Assembly: GCA_964020975.1 (NCBI GenBank)
Contig: OZ026613.1
Coordinates: forward strand, 60,207,668-60,271,667
Source: Hermodice carunculata
Taxonomy: Eukaryota; Annelida; Polychaeta; Eunicida; Amphinomidae
Length of the DNA stretch: 64,000 bases
Reading direction: 5' to 3'
Both the position numbers and the translations under genes were made by a program. The notes under the pieces were generated by a model. The model ran no database searches. It was not told the origin of the DNA and saw only the letters and a list, made by a program, of their open reading frames with translations. Below are positions 1 to 12,038 of this stretch, one piece after another; the first letter of the stretch is position 1, and the number at the start of each line of letters is the position of its first letter.

Positions 1-590
1 AGGCTATTTTGACTTCTTCTCCAGAACAGCTGAACAGAATTGCTTAAAACTTCAGACAGTGAAAGTTTGCAAAAATGACATGGATATGTTAAGTTTTTTA
101 AGGTCAAACTATCATATTGGCTATCACAACATATCTCCGTAATGGTGGATCCTACACCCCTTGTTCCTTTTAAATGTCAATAAGAAATTGCAATGTGGGG
201 TTTGTTTTGGTATGGTCCCTTTTGACCTTGCAAGATGAAATAAAAGTTCAATGACATTTAAGCTTATATCTTGATAATGATTGATCCAAAGCCTGTGGTT
301 GCCATTCGCAGTCACAGGCCACATGAATTACATGTATTATTGACCACACCAAAAAATGGGAGCAGGGGATCATAACAAGTTCCCTCTGTCCAGAAGATGT
401 ACATGATCATCATGACTCTCTTCTTTGAATTTTTGTGTGTTAATGCTATTTCAGACTTCTGTAATGATGTATCAAAGTTTGGTGCCATTGTTCATGTATG
501 TAGGTATGCAGACTACAGTGCATATGTTGCAATACTATAAAAGCTGATTCCAGTCAGTAGAGCACAGGATAATCATGATCTCTTGTTTTT
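1..590. repeat. Dispersed repeat family R3, copy 1
   Basis: No gene is seen here. The stretch shares phrases with 5270-5690: a 'taatggtggatccta' motif, then 'caataagaaattgcaatg' and 'ggggtttgttttggtatgg', then a 'gaccttgcaagatga' type motif. It ends with 'agtagagcacaggata', which resembles the closing motif of the R1 family. The family is unclassified and no transposase or reverse transcriptase trace is visible. Confidence 0.45.
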
Positions 591-729
591 CATTTTTTTT
601 TTAAAATGATTTTTTAGCTGAGCTGACTTGCTTGCCTGCTAAACAGACATTCTTGGTCAGCGTTCAGCTGGGGCTGGTCAAAACCTTGTGCTCCAACAAA
701 GGCTGCTATGGAGGCAACTGACTTGCTAG

Positions 730-2905
730 TAAGGCTGAGCTTTTAGGAGGCTGAGTCATCCGTCCGTTCACAATAGCATTTTTAGACCTTTCCAAAACCA
801 TCATCCAGATTCCCTTCAAACTTGGTGGCCATGTACCTTCAGCTGGTCTCTACCAAGTCTGTTCAAATGGTCATGCTCCAGTGATTTTTGTATTTTTCAT
901 AAATGAAAATCTTCGAAAATCATCTTCGCCAAAACCACGCATCTTATTGCTTTGATTGCACACAGGAACACTCCTGGGGCTTCTAGTTCTTAATTGTTCA
1001 ACAGGTGGCTGTATTTTTTTTTTCTGTTTTTGTGTGTTTTCACTATTTTCAACTACTTTTCCAGAACAGTCACTCAGATTAAGCTGAAACTTGGTGGATA
1101 TTTTCTTGTCAAAGGGTCAAACAAAGTTGTTCACCAGGTGGCACTGCTGTACTTATCTGTGAATGCACCTTTCCTATTGATTACTAAGTAAGTCAGTGGG
1201 CATTTGAAATACATCTGAATGTCATATGCACTCAGCTAAAGCTCAACACATGTCTATTCAGTTCCAACCTTGATTTTGTGGGACAAGTTTAGGTCAGCTA
1301 AGCACGGGCTGTTCACGCAACCCGCTAGTTTGTATGTTTTCCCTATTTTTGACTTCTTTTCCAGAACCATCACTCAGATAAAGCTGAAAACTTTGTGGAT
1401 AGGTTCTTTGTGAAAGGGTCAAACACAATTTTGCACTAGGTGGCACTCCTATGTGTTCCTGATTATGTCTCCCGGTGTAAGCCGGGGGACATATTGTTTT
1501 AGTGCCTGTTTCTTCCGCTTGTTGTTGTTGTTCAGGTTCTTCAACACTTGGTTTCCGTGTGATAAGTCTTGAAGGACTTAACAGAATTTGATGAAACTTG
1601 GTAGGATCATGTATCTAGGCAAGACCTAGGTTGGGATTGTATTTGGATGACCTTAAGCGAATTCTCAAGGTCACAGGGTCACATACGTGAAATTGGTTTC
1701 CATTCGATAAGTCATGAAGAACAGGATGGAATTTGATAAAACTTGGTAGGATTATGTATCTTGGCAAGACCTAGGTTGGGATTGTATTTGGATTACCTTG
1801 AGAGAACTCTCAAGGTCACAGGGTCACTTATGTGAAATTGGTTTCCGTTCGATAAGTCATGAAGAACAGGATGGAATTTGATGAAACTTGGTAGGATTAT
1901 GTATCAAGTTAAGACCAAGGTTGGGATTGTATTTGGGTGATCTTGACCTAATTTTCAAGGTCACAGGGTCATTTATGTGAAATTGGTTTCTGTGCAATAA
2001 GTCTTGAAGAACTTGATGAAAATTGCTAGAGTAATGTATCTAGGTGAGAGCGAAAATAGGATTGTAATTTTCAAGCAAACTTGGTCATTTGTAATTTGTT
2101 ATCACCTGTAGCTTATTCAGAGACGTAAGTGTTCCACCGGGAGACATTTGATTTTCTGTTGGAAAATCAGTCTGTTCTAGTTTTTAATGATTTTTTCAAT
2201 TCATGTACTTATCAGTAAATGCTCCTTTCTTATTGATTACTGTGCAAGTCAATGGGCATTCTAATGCTAATTCACATTTTCACTTCTTCTCCAAAACCGT
2301 CATCCAGATTGACTTCAAACTTGGTAGTAATGTACCTTGGTTGGATTTCAACCAAGTTTGTTCAAATGGTCAAGCTTCAGGGCTTTTTTATTTTTTATTA
2401 TTACTTTTTTTTGTTCTCTTTTTGGGCAAATCTTAAAAAAGTGTCATCTCTGAAACCACTCACCCAATCGCTTTGATATCACACAGGAACACTCATAGGG
2501 ACTCCTAGTTCTCTATTTGTTCACCAGATGGCACTGCAATTTTTTCTATTTTTTTAAATGATTTTTTGCTTTTTTTCCACTATTTTCCACTTCTCCAGAA
2601 CCGTCACTATGATTAAGCTAAAACTTGGTGGATATGTTTCTTGTGAAAAAATGAAACAAAGTTGTATACTGTGTGGCACTGCTGTGGATTCCTGATTTTT
2701 ATTTTAATTTTTTTTTTTCAATACAGGTACTAGTAAAATTTATATTTTTGATGAAGTTTCTATAGGCAACTCTTAGAAATACATGTACTTCTAAATGTCA
2801 TATGCACTCAGCTAATGCTCAACACAGGTCTATTCAGTTGCAACTTTGAATTTGTGAACCAGCTTAGGTCAGCTGAGCATGGGCTGGTCACACAGCCCTC
2901 TTGTA
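730..2905 (+). repeat. Composite of dispersed repeat family R1, interrupted by a smaller element
   Basis: R1 is recognised by repeated modules of 'cttctccaaaacc', 'cagatt', 'aaacttggtgg', 'atgtaccttgg' and 'tctaccaagtt', then a gap to a second 'gctgaaacttggtgg' module. Copies open near 'agctgagcttataggaag' and close near 'aggtcagctgagcacgggct'. Here two copies lie in tandem, and one is split at 1464-2148 by a TIR-bearing element. Monomers are roughly 500 bp. Other copies are at 4285, 21600 (reverse), 28861 and 59172. The short open frames inside have no recognisable domain. Confidence 0.55.
1464..2148. mobile_element. 685-bp TIR element with a 145-bp tandem core
   Basis: The ends are TATGTCTCCCGGTG and CACCGGGAGACATT, inverted matches of about 13 bp. 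They are flanked by TGAT at 1460-1463 and 2149-2152, a likely 4-bp target duplication within an R1 repeat. The left end also folds on itself (TGTCTCCCGG, short loop, CCGGGGGACA). The core is a tandem repeat with period 145 bp: its 'ttggtttcc' phrase recurs at 1548, 1693, 1838 and 1983. There is no coding capacity, so it must be non-autonomous. It recalls molluscan elements with tandem cores, but I cannot assign it to a named family. Confidence 0.6.
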
Positions 2906-3846
2906 AAATATCTTAATATGCAGTCTACAATTTTTATTTGAACCCATAAAAACTATATGTTTTAGGAAAGTAAACATCTTGATGAATGTTTATTCATTAA
3001 CAGATCTTTTGTAACTGTTCAGTCATTTAAGTCATTAGTTTTTAAATTACAATTAAATTTCTATATTTTAAGTATAAACAAAAATTTGCTCAAACATATT
3101 TTTAGATAAACATTAAGTTTTGATCAAAATTGACATAGCATATTATTAGCTACCAAACTGTCTTTAAAATTTTTCATCAAGGGTTTAATTTAAATTGTGA
3201 AGCTTATTAAATTAATTCATAATTTTAAAAATTTCATCAAAGTTTCATTGATCTTTAAAAATTTAACTGAGCCCTTTTAAAAATATCTGAGTTACAGTTT
3301 TTTAGACACAAGTATTAGATTAAATTTTATATTACAAGCTTACTTGTATGTAAATTTAAGTACATGCTATTTTTATTGTATGCAAATTTTGCAATTTTTA
3401 ATCAAAATAAAATTAAAATATTTGAAATGGTTAAAATCCGATATCCAATAGTAAATTTACATTCAGACAAATATATTATTTCAGAAAGTTTATAATTTTG
3501 ATAGTCTTGCATGAAAAACAAATGAAATAATTAGTATATTTCTACATGAAAGTCACGAAGTGTTCTAGCCCCTTAAACCTGTTCAGTGGAAGAGGAACTG
3601 ATAACTGCTGGACCATTTACCATCCCACCCTCCCACCCCACTATACCTTTAGCACAGTTTAAGATATGTGAAATGGTGCACAATCCAGATCCTTATTTAA
3701 AGAGTGTCTTTTAGTATTAAAGGAGGGTATAATGAAGTACATGTAAGTACATTGCTGCAAATAATATTTCTGGACACCTTATGCTGTATTGAACAGGAAT
3801 TGGGTTACATCATGCAACTTAAAAGTGCAGTTCTTTTCTGTTTCAG
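2906..3846 (+). other. Upstream intron of the CISD gene, AT-rich tail
   Basis: Strongly AT-rich sequence with no recognisable repeat or coding signal. It ends in a pyrimidine-rich tract and the acceptor AG at 3845-3846 that precedes the CISD exon. No candidate for the first coding exon was found between 1 and 3846, so that exon should lie upstream of the window. Confidence 0.5.
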
Positions 3847-4058
3847 GTCGAGAATGGTTGACTCTAGTGCCATTAGTAGGTACAGTCTCACTGCTGGTAT
3901 ATGTCACTGTGCAAGCACTTCTTCCTCCCAAGGACAGGAAAGAAAAAACTAAAGTAAATCTACGGGTGCAAAAAGAGAGTCCCAAAGTAGCCAATATAGT
4001 AGAAATAGAGGATTTGGGAGACAAGGTTGCCTATTGCAGATGCTGGCGATCAAGAAAG
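3847..4058 (+). CDS. CISD: CISD1/2-type CDGSH iron-sulfur protein, second coding exon
   Basis: Encodes the membrane anchor and the first half of the CDGSH domain of a mitoNEET/NAF-1 family protein. These proteins bind a 2Fe-2S cluster through three Cys and one His, sit as dimers on the mitochondrial outer membrane or ER, and act in iron-sulfur/redox and calcium homeostasis. The exon starts after AG at 3845-3846 and supplies the last two bases of a split codon (phase 1 intron). It reads R-E-W, a hydrophobic helix (WLTLVPLVGTVSLLVYVTVQ), a basic stretch, then VNLRVQKESPKVAN, IEDLGDK and YCRCWRSRK. Cluster ligands Cys1 and Cys2 are at 4035 and 4041. It ends on a full codon before GTATGA at 4059. 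IEDLGDK resembles human CISD1, whereas the anchor resembles CISD2, as expected of an undivided invertebrate ancestor. The short N-terminal exon is missing from the window. Confidence 0.93.
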
Positions 4059-4284
4059 GTATGATAATTATTATATCTTTTTAGACTTGTCAGTCAGAAC
4101 TGTTGATAAAATCTTTTTGCATCCTTCATAAGTGTACCTGCCCATGCATGTCCCCGTAGGACTAAATTACCTCCTTTAAAAAACAGTTGCATGGAATGCC
4201 TTGATCTAACACATGGATTTTCCCCAGATGGGCTTCTACCAAGTTTGCAAAGATGGTGATGCAATAATCTTTAGCCCAGTTGCG

Positions 4285-5035
4285 CTGTCAATTAGCTTAG
4301 CTTATAGGATAGTCCGTCATCTTTTGCTTGTCTGTCCATCCTGGTCATCTTCCATTCACATTTCACATTTATGACTTCTTCAAAATCCTTAGCCAGATTC
4401 TCATCAAACTTGGTGGGGGTCTACCTTGGGTGGGTCTCAACAATGTTTGTTCAATTGGTAATGGTCCAAAGATTTTGGATTTTATATTTATTTTTTAGTT
4501 TAACTTTTGAAGAAAGTCTTTAAAAATTCTTCTCTAAAACCACTTGACCTTTGCTTCAAAATTGCTCATTGACACTTTGGGGGGACCCCCAGACCTTATG
4601 TGTTTGACAGGTGGTGCTGCAATCTTTTCTCCATTTCTGAACAAATCTTTTGTGTTTTCCCTATTTTCAGCTTCTCCAAAACTGTCGCTAAGATTGTTCT
4701 GAAACTTTGTGGAAATGTGGCTTGTTGGAGGGGAAAACAAAACTATTCACTGGGTGGTGATACTGTGGATCCCTGATTTTTAATGAATTTTTCAATTCGG
4801 GTACTTATCAGTGGATGCATGCATTCCTTTTGATGACTATAGAAAGTCAATGAGGATTACAATAGTAATTCACATTTTTCACTTTTTCTCCAAAACTTTC
4901 ATATTAGCAACAGTGATGATGACCTTAAACAAAGGTTACCTTGATATAATTGTGAAGTTCACAGGACCACTTCAGTTTGTGCGTTCATATAAGGTCAGCA
5001 GTGCACAGGACTGTCACAGTCCTCTTGTTGTATGA
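4285..5035 (+). repeat. R1 repeat, near-complete copy
   Basis: Opens with 'agcttagcttataggata' and closes with 'aggtcagcagtgcacagg' and 'cacagtcctcttg'. Two 'aaactt(t)g(g/t)gg' modules lie inside, plus 'tgaatttttcaattcgggta', which is shared with 2190 and 30190. About 750 bp long, without coding signal. Confidence 0.55.
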
Positions 5036-5269
5036 AGTTATGGGGTATAAATCTTTGGGACAATGGGTTGGTAAGTGCTACTACAGTATAAGTACATGTA
5101 TATGTTTCAATACAGTGCGAGTGCTGTAATATTGTGAAAATAATTGTATGAAATGCTTTTCTTTTACACATAGATGTGCCCCAGCTGGACCTTGACCAAA
5201 TTGTGAAGGAGATTATGATACAATAATTATGCATCTTCTAACAGCAGATGCATCTATATTTTATAGTAG

Positions 5270-5690
5270 AATTCAAGAGGCCATTTTTTTGCTGAATCAG
5301 GAAATCTGCCTTATTTGACTTGGATCTTGGTAACGGTGGATCCTAGGCCTATGGTGGCTATAAAACATCAATAGGAAAGTACCTATGGGGTTTCTTTTGC
5401 TCTTGTTAATTTTGATGCTGAGGGACCTTTAAAGGTCTAACTTACATATTGGTTTAATTATATCTTGCTAATGGTTACTGTTAAACATAAATGAAAACTT
5501 GCCTGTGGGGTTTCCTTTGGTATTGTTAATTTTGACTTTGAATGACCTTGAAAGGTGATATCAAACTTTTGGTCAACTGTTGATTAGCTCTAATATAGAA
5601 CATTTTTAGAGCAGTAAAGTCTGCACTTGCAGAAGCAGAAGATTCCAGTTGGCTGAGTACAGGATAATCACATGGATGGGATTTTTCTGT
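5270..5690 (+). repeat. R3 repeat, copy 2 with an internal duplication
   Basis: Carries the same phrases as 1-590. The module 'ggggtttc(t/c)tttgg' followed by 'ttgttaattttga' occurs twice, near 5387 and 5507, about 120 bp apart. It closes with 'ggctgagtacaggataatca', matching the closing motif at 556-575. Confidence 0.45.
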
Positions 5691-7119
5691 GTAGAAACTG
5701 AATTCAGAAAAAATGAAGACTGCCCAATTCAATTTTTAAGGATAGGACACTTAATTTTTTAATAGTTTCACTAAAACCAGGCACAGGAAACTTTCATCCA
5801 TGTAATAATCTTTTTGTTTGTGAATTTCTATTTGTTCTTTCAAAAACCTGCTATTGAAAATGGACTATCCATTGACAAGACAGCCAAGTAAAACTGCCCT
5901 CAGATTTTGTCAATATTTGAGATTATATTGGTTACAAGTACTCAATTGATCATGCATCTTATTGAGAACTTGTATTGCATGTTGGTAAACTGTTACAGCT
6001 TGAGTCATTATAGCTGGTGTCACTTCCAGTGAAATCTTGCTTAAATTCATTGATGACATGTTTGTCTCTGTTGATGTTTATGGTCCATTGTTCAATTCAA
6101 GTTAGTGAGCTCAAACATTTTTATACTGCAGAGTGACTTCATAAGAGCCAGGGCCACCTGTTGAATCCCAACTATATTTTTGTGTTTTCTGCTTGGAAAT
6201 TGTACAGATTGTACATACTAGTCACAGAGTGGGATAGAATGCTAGCATGTTTTCAGTCATGGCTGGTTTAAAGGTTTCTGTGACCAGCATTATTTTGCTG
6301 GCATTTGTTGCTGGCCAAAAAAAAAAAAAATGGTGCTGGCATTTGTTTTGTGGCTTGAGGAAAAAACCACTGATTGTCTAAAACATTTGTTCCTGGCCAA
6401 AGACATAAGACTCCTGGTGAGGCACATTTGTCAAGGACACAACATGGTTGAAAGCATGTCTTTTTCACAGGCTCACATATGCTGGCATGTCTCAGGACCA
6501 GGCTAACATGCCAGTGATATTCAGTGAAGGCCTTAGTTTAGGCAGTGGTTTGAGACTCAATAAACTGATTGCATGCTGTGCAGATAAAAGCCTTTGTCAG
6601 TGGGATCTCTATTGCCTGCCAAGTCATGCCACAGCTGGCAGCTGCAGCATGACTGGTTGGCCTATGAAAAAGCCATTGATTGTAGGCAAGGACTTTTGAT
6701 TCATGAAGGAAATTTGGTTCACAAAAAAAGGAAAAGTGGACAAAAAACACCCACCCACCCCCAAAAAACAAACAAAAAAACAACAAAAAAAAAAAAAAAG
6801 CAAGCAAACACCCCCGAAAAAGAAAGAAAGAAAGAAAGAAACAAACAAAAGGGAACCCCCCCCCCAACTTTTTCCCTTTAAAACTAGCCAAAACCAGCTG
6901 ATGTTCAAACACATCTGATTCAATGTTTCTGACTAATTGCAACACATATATGGACTGTATGGATAATCATGACAAATTTCCTTTTAAAAAGGAACCAGGC
7001 TTGACTGGTATAAAAGGGGAGAATCGGTTGGGACAAGTTTGTATACAATAGACCTGTTAATACCGAGTTGTACCGAACTTTTTTCCGTACCATAATAATT
7101 ATGCATTCCATTGTTGGCC
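5691..7119. other. Intronic sequence with a purine-rich low-complexity tract
   Basis: No gene or recognisable repeat family seen. 6716-6870 is a low-complexity A-rich and AC-rich tract (poly-A, 'aaaagaaagaaag', poly-C) that produces Lys-rich and Phe-rich open frames with no biological meaning. A homopolymer A run lies at about 6317-6330. Confidence 0.4.
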
Positions 7120-8018
7120 TGATTGTCCAATCAACAAGTGGCCGAGTCTGGCCAATGCCTTCATGTTTACATTACTTACATAATCACAGCCATGATAGTC
7201 TTATTGTCAAGTGTTTGAGAGAAAAATATACACTACTGCAGACTTATAATCCCTGTTGGTTGCAACATCTGCAAAGGACATTTGATACTTTTGAAATGCA
7301 CTTCTTCTGGAACACCATGGGTGGTACTAACATTGAAAGGTATATATAAATTCTGCTGGAAAAGGTGCACTATAACTATGAATTCTACAGGCTGAAACAT
7401 ACTGAACGTGAAAATAGAGGTAACAATAAACTGAGAACATGCTGTAAAGTCAAGATCTCCTTCTACAGAGAAGAATATTTAAATATGAATTGTAGGCTCA
7501 ACAATCTTAAAGATTTGACAAAACTTTGAATAAGTGCACCTGATTTGAAAGTAGAGACTGGATGCTACACCAAAACTGATCTGCAGAATAGAACATGCAT
7601 AAACTGTAATAATCATCAAATAGAGGATGAAGCACATTCTTACTCAGCTGTAATCTGTGCAATCAAACAATGAATGACCTGAGTGTTAAATTACAAAATT
7701 GTGACTACATAAGTGTATCTGAGGATGAAAAACTGAAATTTTTATTGACTGGTTCACTGGGTGACCATTATATCATAAGATAAACACTGTCATTTACAAA
7801 CTTGGCATTTGAGATGTGAAAAATAGTCTAATATTATGTTACAGCTGGGTTGCCACAAACAGGTGTGGGTCATTGTAAAGATTTGCTAGTATGTGTAGTT
7901 ATTTCTCTCTGTTTGTTGTGAAACCATGTGTTTCTTTATGTTATTTGTATGCTGTATGATATTCATACTGACCACGTATCAGTTTATGTACAATAAATCT
8001 CATTCTGCATTCTGTTTA
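7120..8018 (+). mobile_element. LINE 3' fragment, CR1-like tail
   Basis: Broken coding sequence on the + strand matches the C-terminal end of LINE reverse-transcriptase polyproteins. The visible stretches are an F/Y-x-E-YLN segment, 'LTKL(R)ISAPDLKVETG-YTK', then C-x2-C with 'IEDEAHS' (7450-7660), ending with a stop near 7782. Intact elements typically carry the C-x2-C...E-x-E-x-H pattern. The tail 'caataaatctcattctgc' near 7990 runs into an ATTCTG pair, like the short direct repeats that end CR1 elements. Frame disruptions are present, and the endonuclease and the RT core are absent. Inactive. Confidence 0.6.
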
Positions 8019-11000
8019 CAATGGATGCCACAGCTAACATTAGTGAATACAGCATGGATCGTGCTGAACAGTGCAAATCTTACCTAAAATGTCATATCAG
8101 TGGTGAAACGTGCATTTTTTAGTTTGCTGACAGTTTGATTTTTCATTAACCCCTAGCACGCTGTGTTCAAGCACACTCGAAATGTATGTGAACATTGTTT
8201 GCCACCATTGTCGAGTTGAGCCACATTCAATGCAAGCCAACCTTCATCAGCTTCTTGCTGGCCCGCAATGTTTATTTACCTGCAAGGGTGTGCATTTTAT
8301 TGTAGACAAACTTCAATACTTGTGGATGGCCATTTTGATTTTGTGGTAAAAAATCAATATTCTTATCAAATGGATAAAAGGCCAACAACTGTCTGTTTTT
8401 CACGACATTTTGAATGATACAACTGAAAAAGTTACCCCCAAAACTTAGTGACTTTGCACTTTTGCGGTCACAATGTTTTTGCATTGTCCGCCATTATGTT
8501 TTATACTGCTGGAATCCTTAGATTTTTGTCTTTCTATTTAAGAAGCTCTCTTATTGGCTAAGAAAAGACATTCCTGGGATATCCCTAGAAAAATGGCCCA
8601 AAAGGGAATCTACTTTTATTTTCCTTCATTATAAAGGTGCTTAGGATATTCCAGGCTCCTGGTTGGGTGGATTTGGTCATATGTCACTCACTGTCCAATC
8701 AAACTCGTTCTTGCCCATTTACCTGTGCAATGTTGGGAAGGTGAACAAGTCATATTCATGCAAAAATTATTGGACCAAGATGCTAAATTTTCACATTATA
8801 TTTTCACAAAAAAATTTGGCTCGAATAAATCTAAACACAGATGAAGGCAGGAGTGACAATTCCTTATGGAAGGCAAAGAAAATATGCAGACCACGCGGTG
8901 ACAAAGTGAACACTTGCATTGCTGCATGGAAGTATTATACCTCCATGGTAGCCGTAAACACCATGGCGATGTGTTGTTGATCCCTGTCTCTGATGTGTCA
9001 GTTATTAATGTTTTTAACAAAATTTTGTTGTTCTTTAATTTTATTAAAATTTTGAATGGCACAAGTCTGTATGACAGAACAAGAGAATTAAATTCATGAT
9101 CGAAGGCCGGAAAAAAATAGATGTACATAGCAGAAAATCATGCCTGGGAGCATGCCCATGTGCATTCGCTTGTGTTGCACGGCCAGTGTTACTTAGTAAA
9201 AAAGTGAGCACACGTAAAATCAGACTCTTGACACCACCTTAGGCATAATATTTTTCAGGTAAATTGAAATTAAAAGTGCACAGAAATATAAATCATGCAA
9301 TTTCTGACCAACATAGTCTCCATCACTTGGAATGTAATCACAAAAATAACAGATCCCTGGCATGTTCAATCATGCATGTCATTTGATGTCGTGCAAGTGA
9401 GTAAAAAAGTGCCCTGTGGCAAACTGTGTGTGATACCAGATACTAACAACTTGCTATGGGTTAAATCCAAGCACATCCTGTGTTTTACTTTCTGATCCTT
9501 CCATGTGTAATCTGGCCAGTGTGGTCGAAAACAAAATGTAAACAAAGCAGGGTGCGCTTCCTGAAGTGAACCGAATAAACCCGAGTCCTATGAAATGGTC
9601 TAGGTCAGACATGTGCATGGGATCGCACGTGTATGTTCTGCACATGGTCACACAAAAATGGATGATGTACATCATGTTGTGATTGGCCAAAATTTACCAT
9701 AAATCTAAGACAGATATGTGTAAAAAAACGATGTATTTTTTATTGAGAATATATGGAAAATATATGAGATGGAGTTCTAAAATTTTTGAATGGGCTGAAG
9801 TGGAATTTTTTACTCTTTGACAAAGAAATATGAAACTGTAAGTAGTATCATTGAGTGTGGAGGTCCTAATCCCTCAAATTGAAACAATGCCAGACTGTGT
9901 ACAGTCTGGCAAAAAACAATTTGGAAGAAAACTGTAGATGAGACCTATGAGGATAACATATGCCAGGTCAGCAGCTGTACACTATTTAGCATGGGCTGGG
10001 TGGTAAGCTGTTGGCTCAGTTTTAATTCAAGATGAAAGGGTTGAATTTGGGTACACACACAGTGAAATCAGAGACTGGTATAGGGTTATTTGACATTAAA
10101 TATATATGAAAAGATATAAATGTTCAATAGTCTGCACTAACAGAGATTAAAATCTTGATATTGTAGAGGGAAATAGGGGACTGGTATAAATTTTTAAATA
10201 GTTGGCACTCACAAAGGGGTGAGCTTTGATATGTAGATGGCATTATGTATGTGTACAAGAAAGGCAATCTTTCACCATGATAGAATGAGCTAAGCATGGC
10301 TTGACCTGTTACACCTGTCAGGGACTTGCATGGGACAAGTTGACCTTAAATCTATATGAAAATAATGTACACACAATTATCTAGTGACACACATTAATCA
10401 TTTCTGGATTATCTCATGCAGAATGACCTATCACATTTTGTGTTTGAATTGGTGACATGTTAATCCTTTTGTAGTTGGATTGATTTTTTTTCTTGGTGTG
10501 TGACAGAAGGTGTACACGTAGATGCCATGACTGATGATGAGTGCCACATATATACTCGTTATTTATTTCTCAATTATGCTCCAGAATACTGACTCTTATT
10601 TAAGTGCACAAAGCTATGAGCAAAATTGCTTGTTTTAAGAGAGAAATTAACATAAATACTGCCATTTTCAGAATTTTGTGGTATTTTGAAATTTGCAGGT
10701 TTACTTTCAGTACGTAAAGCACAAAAATAAGTATACAATGAAAATAGAGCAATTTACTGCACTGCTTTGGAATGCAAGATGGAAGGCAAACATTTCCTCT
10801 TTGATGACTGACAAATTACACATAGCATGTTAACGGTAAAAGGATGCATAGTTTTTGGAATGAAAGATGTCCACTGCCTGAATTTCATGTAGGGTTCATA
10901 CCCACAAAAGAAGTTTCTTTGTTCATTTTCTGAAATTTGCTTCCAAATGCTCTCCCTGCCCCTGCCAAAAGGGGAAAGGACTTAAAATGGTTGTGGGCAT

Positions 11001-11227
11001 GTGACTGAAAAAAATGTTTTCTTCTTGTTTTACTAATTGGAAAGAGGTGGTTTTTGTAAACGATAATATTCGACAATAAACACGATAAAATAGTGGCCTT
11101 ACCCCATCGTTTTTGCATGGAAGAAATTTGCATGCCTTCCTGTACACATAAAAAGGCCAAGATTTCTATTCACCTGGATCCATATTTTACATTTTATATG
11201 ATGCAGTTTTTAGTACAGATTGGCAAC
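8019..11227. other. Intronic sequence, nothing recognised
   Basis: No coding exon, RNA gene or named repeat could be supported. The open frames (for example 8663-8980 and 9454-9690) are short, lack domains and overlap one another on both strands. Confidence 0.4.
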
Positions 11228-11456
11228 CAGCGGCAGATGGTGGTGGGCAGCAGATAACAGTACACTGCAGCAAAAGACTCTCTGCCACTGTCTGCTGCTG
11301 ACCAACACTGTACTGTTGAGCTCTGGAAGTGTCAATTGCATTTCAGCGACAGGCAGTGGTGGTTGCAGACCCTCTGGCTTCCACTCTCTGCTGCTGTCTT
11401 CTGCTCTCTGCTGCTGTTCACTGCTGCCTGCTGCCCAAATGCTGCATACGCCGCTG
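11228..11456. repeat. CTG/CAG-rich foldback segment
   Basis: Bounded by CAGCGGC (11228) and GCCGCTG (ending 11456). Further inverted pairs lie inside, such as GGGCAGCAG with CTGCTGCCC and ACAGTAC with GTACTGT. It is dense in CTG/CAG, unlike the AT-rich surroundings. An open frame crosses it (11220-11696) but shows no domain. Could be a degenerate foldback element. Confidence 0.4.
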
Positions 11457-11692
11457 AAAAAATTTACTGGTGAAATAACTGCACAAATTCATGGGTGGTA
11501 CGAATTGATGATTTGTCAATATAGATGGGTTTTATTGACAAAGGAAGTTGGTTTCATCAGTTTTGGTGAGTCTGCCAGTTTTAATGAGATTGCATTAATG
11601 ACACACTGTTGTCTTACTGTTTACAAACATCACACAGTTCCTTGTGATGGTAATGTTATGTATCACAGTTATCTGCCACCTGAACCTAAAAC

Positions 11693-12026
11693 GTGAAATT
11701 TTTAGTAATTTCTGTTTTATTAAGCATACTTACCTCTCGACCACCATTGCCAAGACCTCAGTGTCTGGCCTTATCGCCCAACACAATTGACTTGGGTTAC
11801 TCACTTGATTGTTCCCAAAACCCTGAAGGTCCTGGTGGCACCATCTTTTGGTTCTTTGTGGACGCATTGGTGACTCCTGGTGTGCATGCTCCCTTGTACT
11901 TCCTTCCTCCTTGATGATTGGTCAGTTGACATCACCTGCGTGAAGGAAGTGGGGTGGTAGGGTGGGCTACTTTGGTGGTCGAGAGGTAAGTATACTTACT
12001 AATACAGAAATTACTAAAAATTTCAC
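11693..12026. mobile_element. 334-bp element with 53-bp terminal inverted repeats and DIRS-like internal sequence
   Basis: The left end runs from GTGAAATTTTTAGTAATTTC at 11693 to CTCTCGACCACC. The right end (11974-12026) is its reverse complement with three mismatches by eye over 53 bp. The interior contains 'ccattgccaagacctc' and 'ttgtacttccttcctcctt', the same sequence found near the 5' ends of the DIRS-like copies at 14075 (reverse) and 59640. It has no coding capacity, so it is probably a miniature derivative of that DIRS family. It abuts the DIRS remnant starting at 12039. Confidence 0.6.
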
Positions 12027-12038
12027 ATGTTAGTTACT

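Noticed and set aside
6538-6945. Phe-rich and Lys-rich frames as a membrane or basic protein
   Set aside because: They come from a low-complexity A/C tract and exist in several frames on both strands.
11220-11696. 158-aa Cys/Leu/Ser-rich frame as a secreted protein
   Set aside because: It crosses the CTG foldback island and ends at the boundary of a TIR element. The composition is explained by the repeats.
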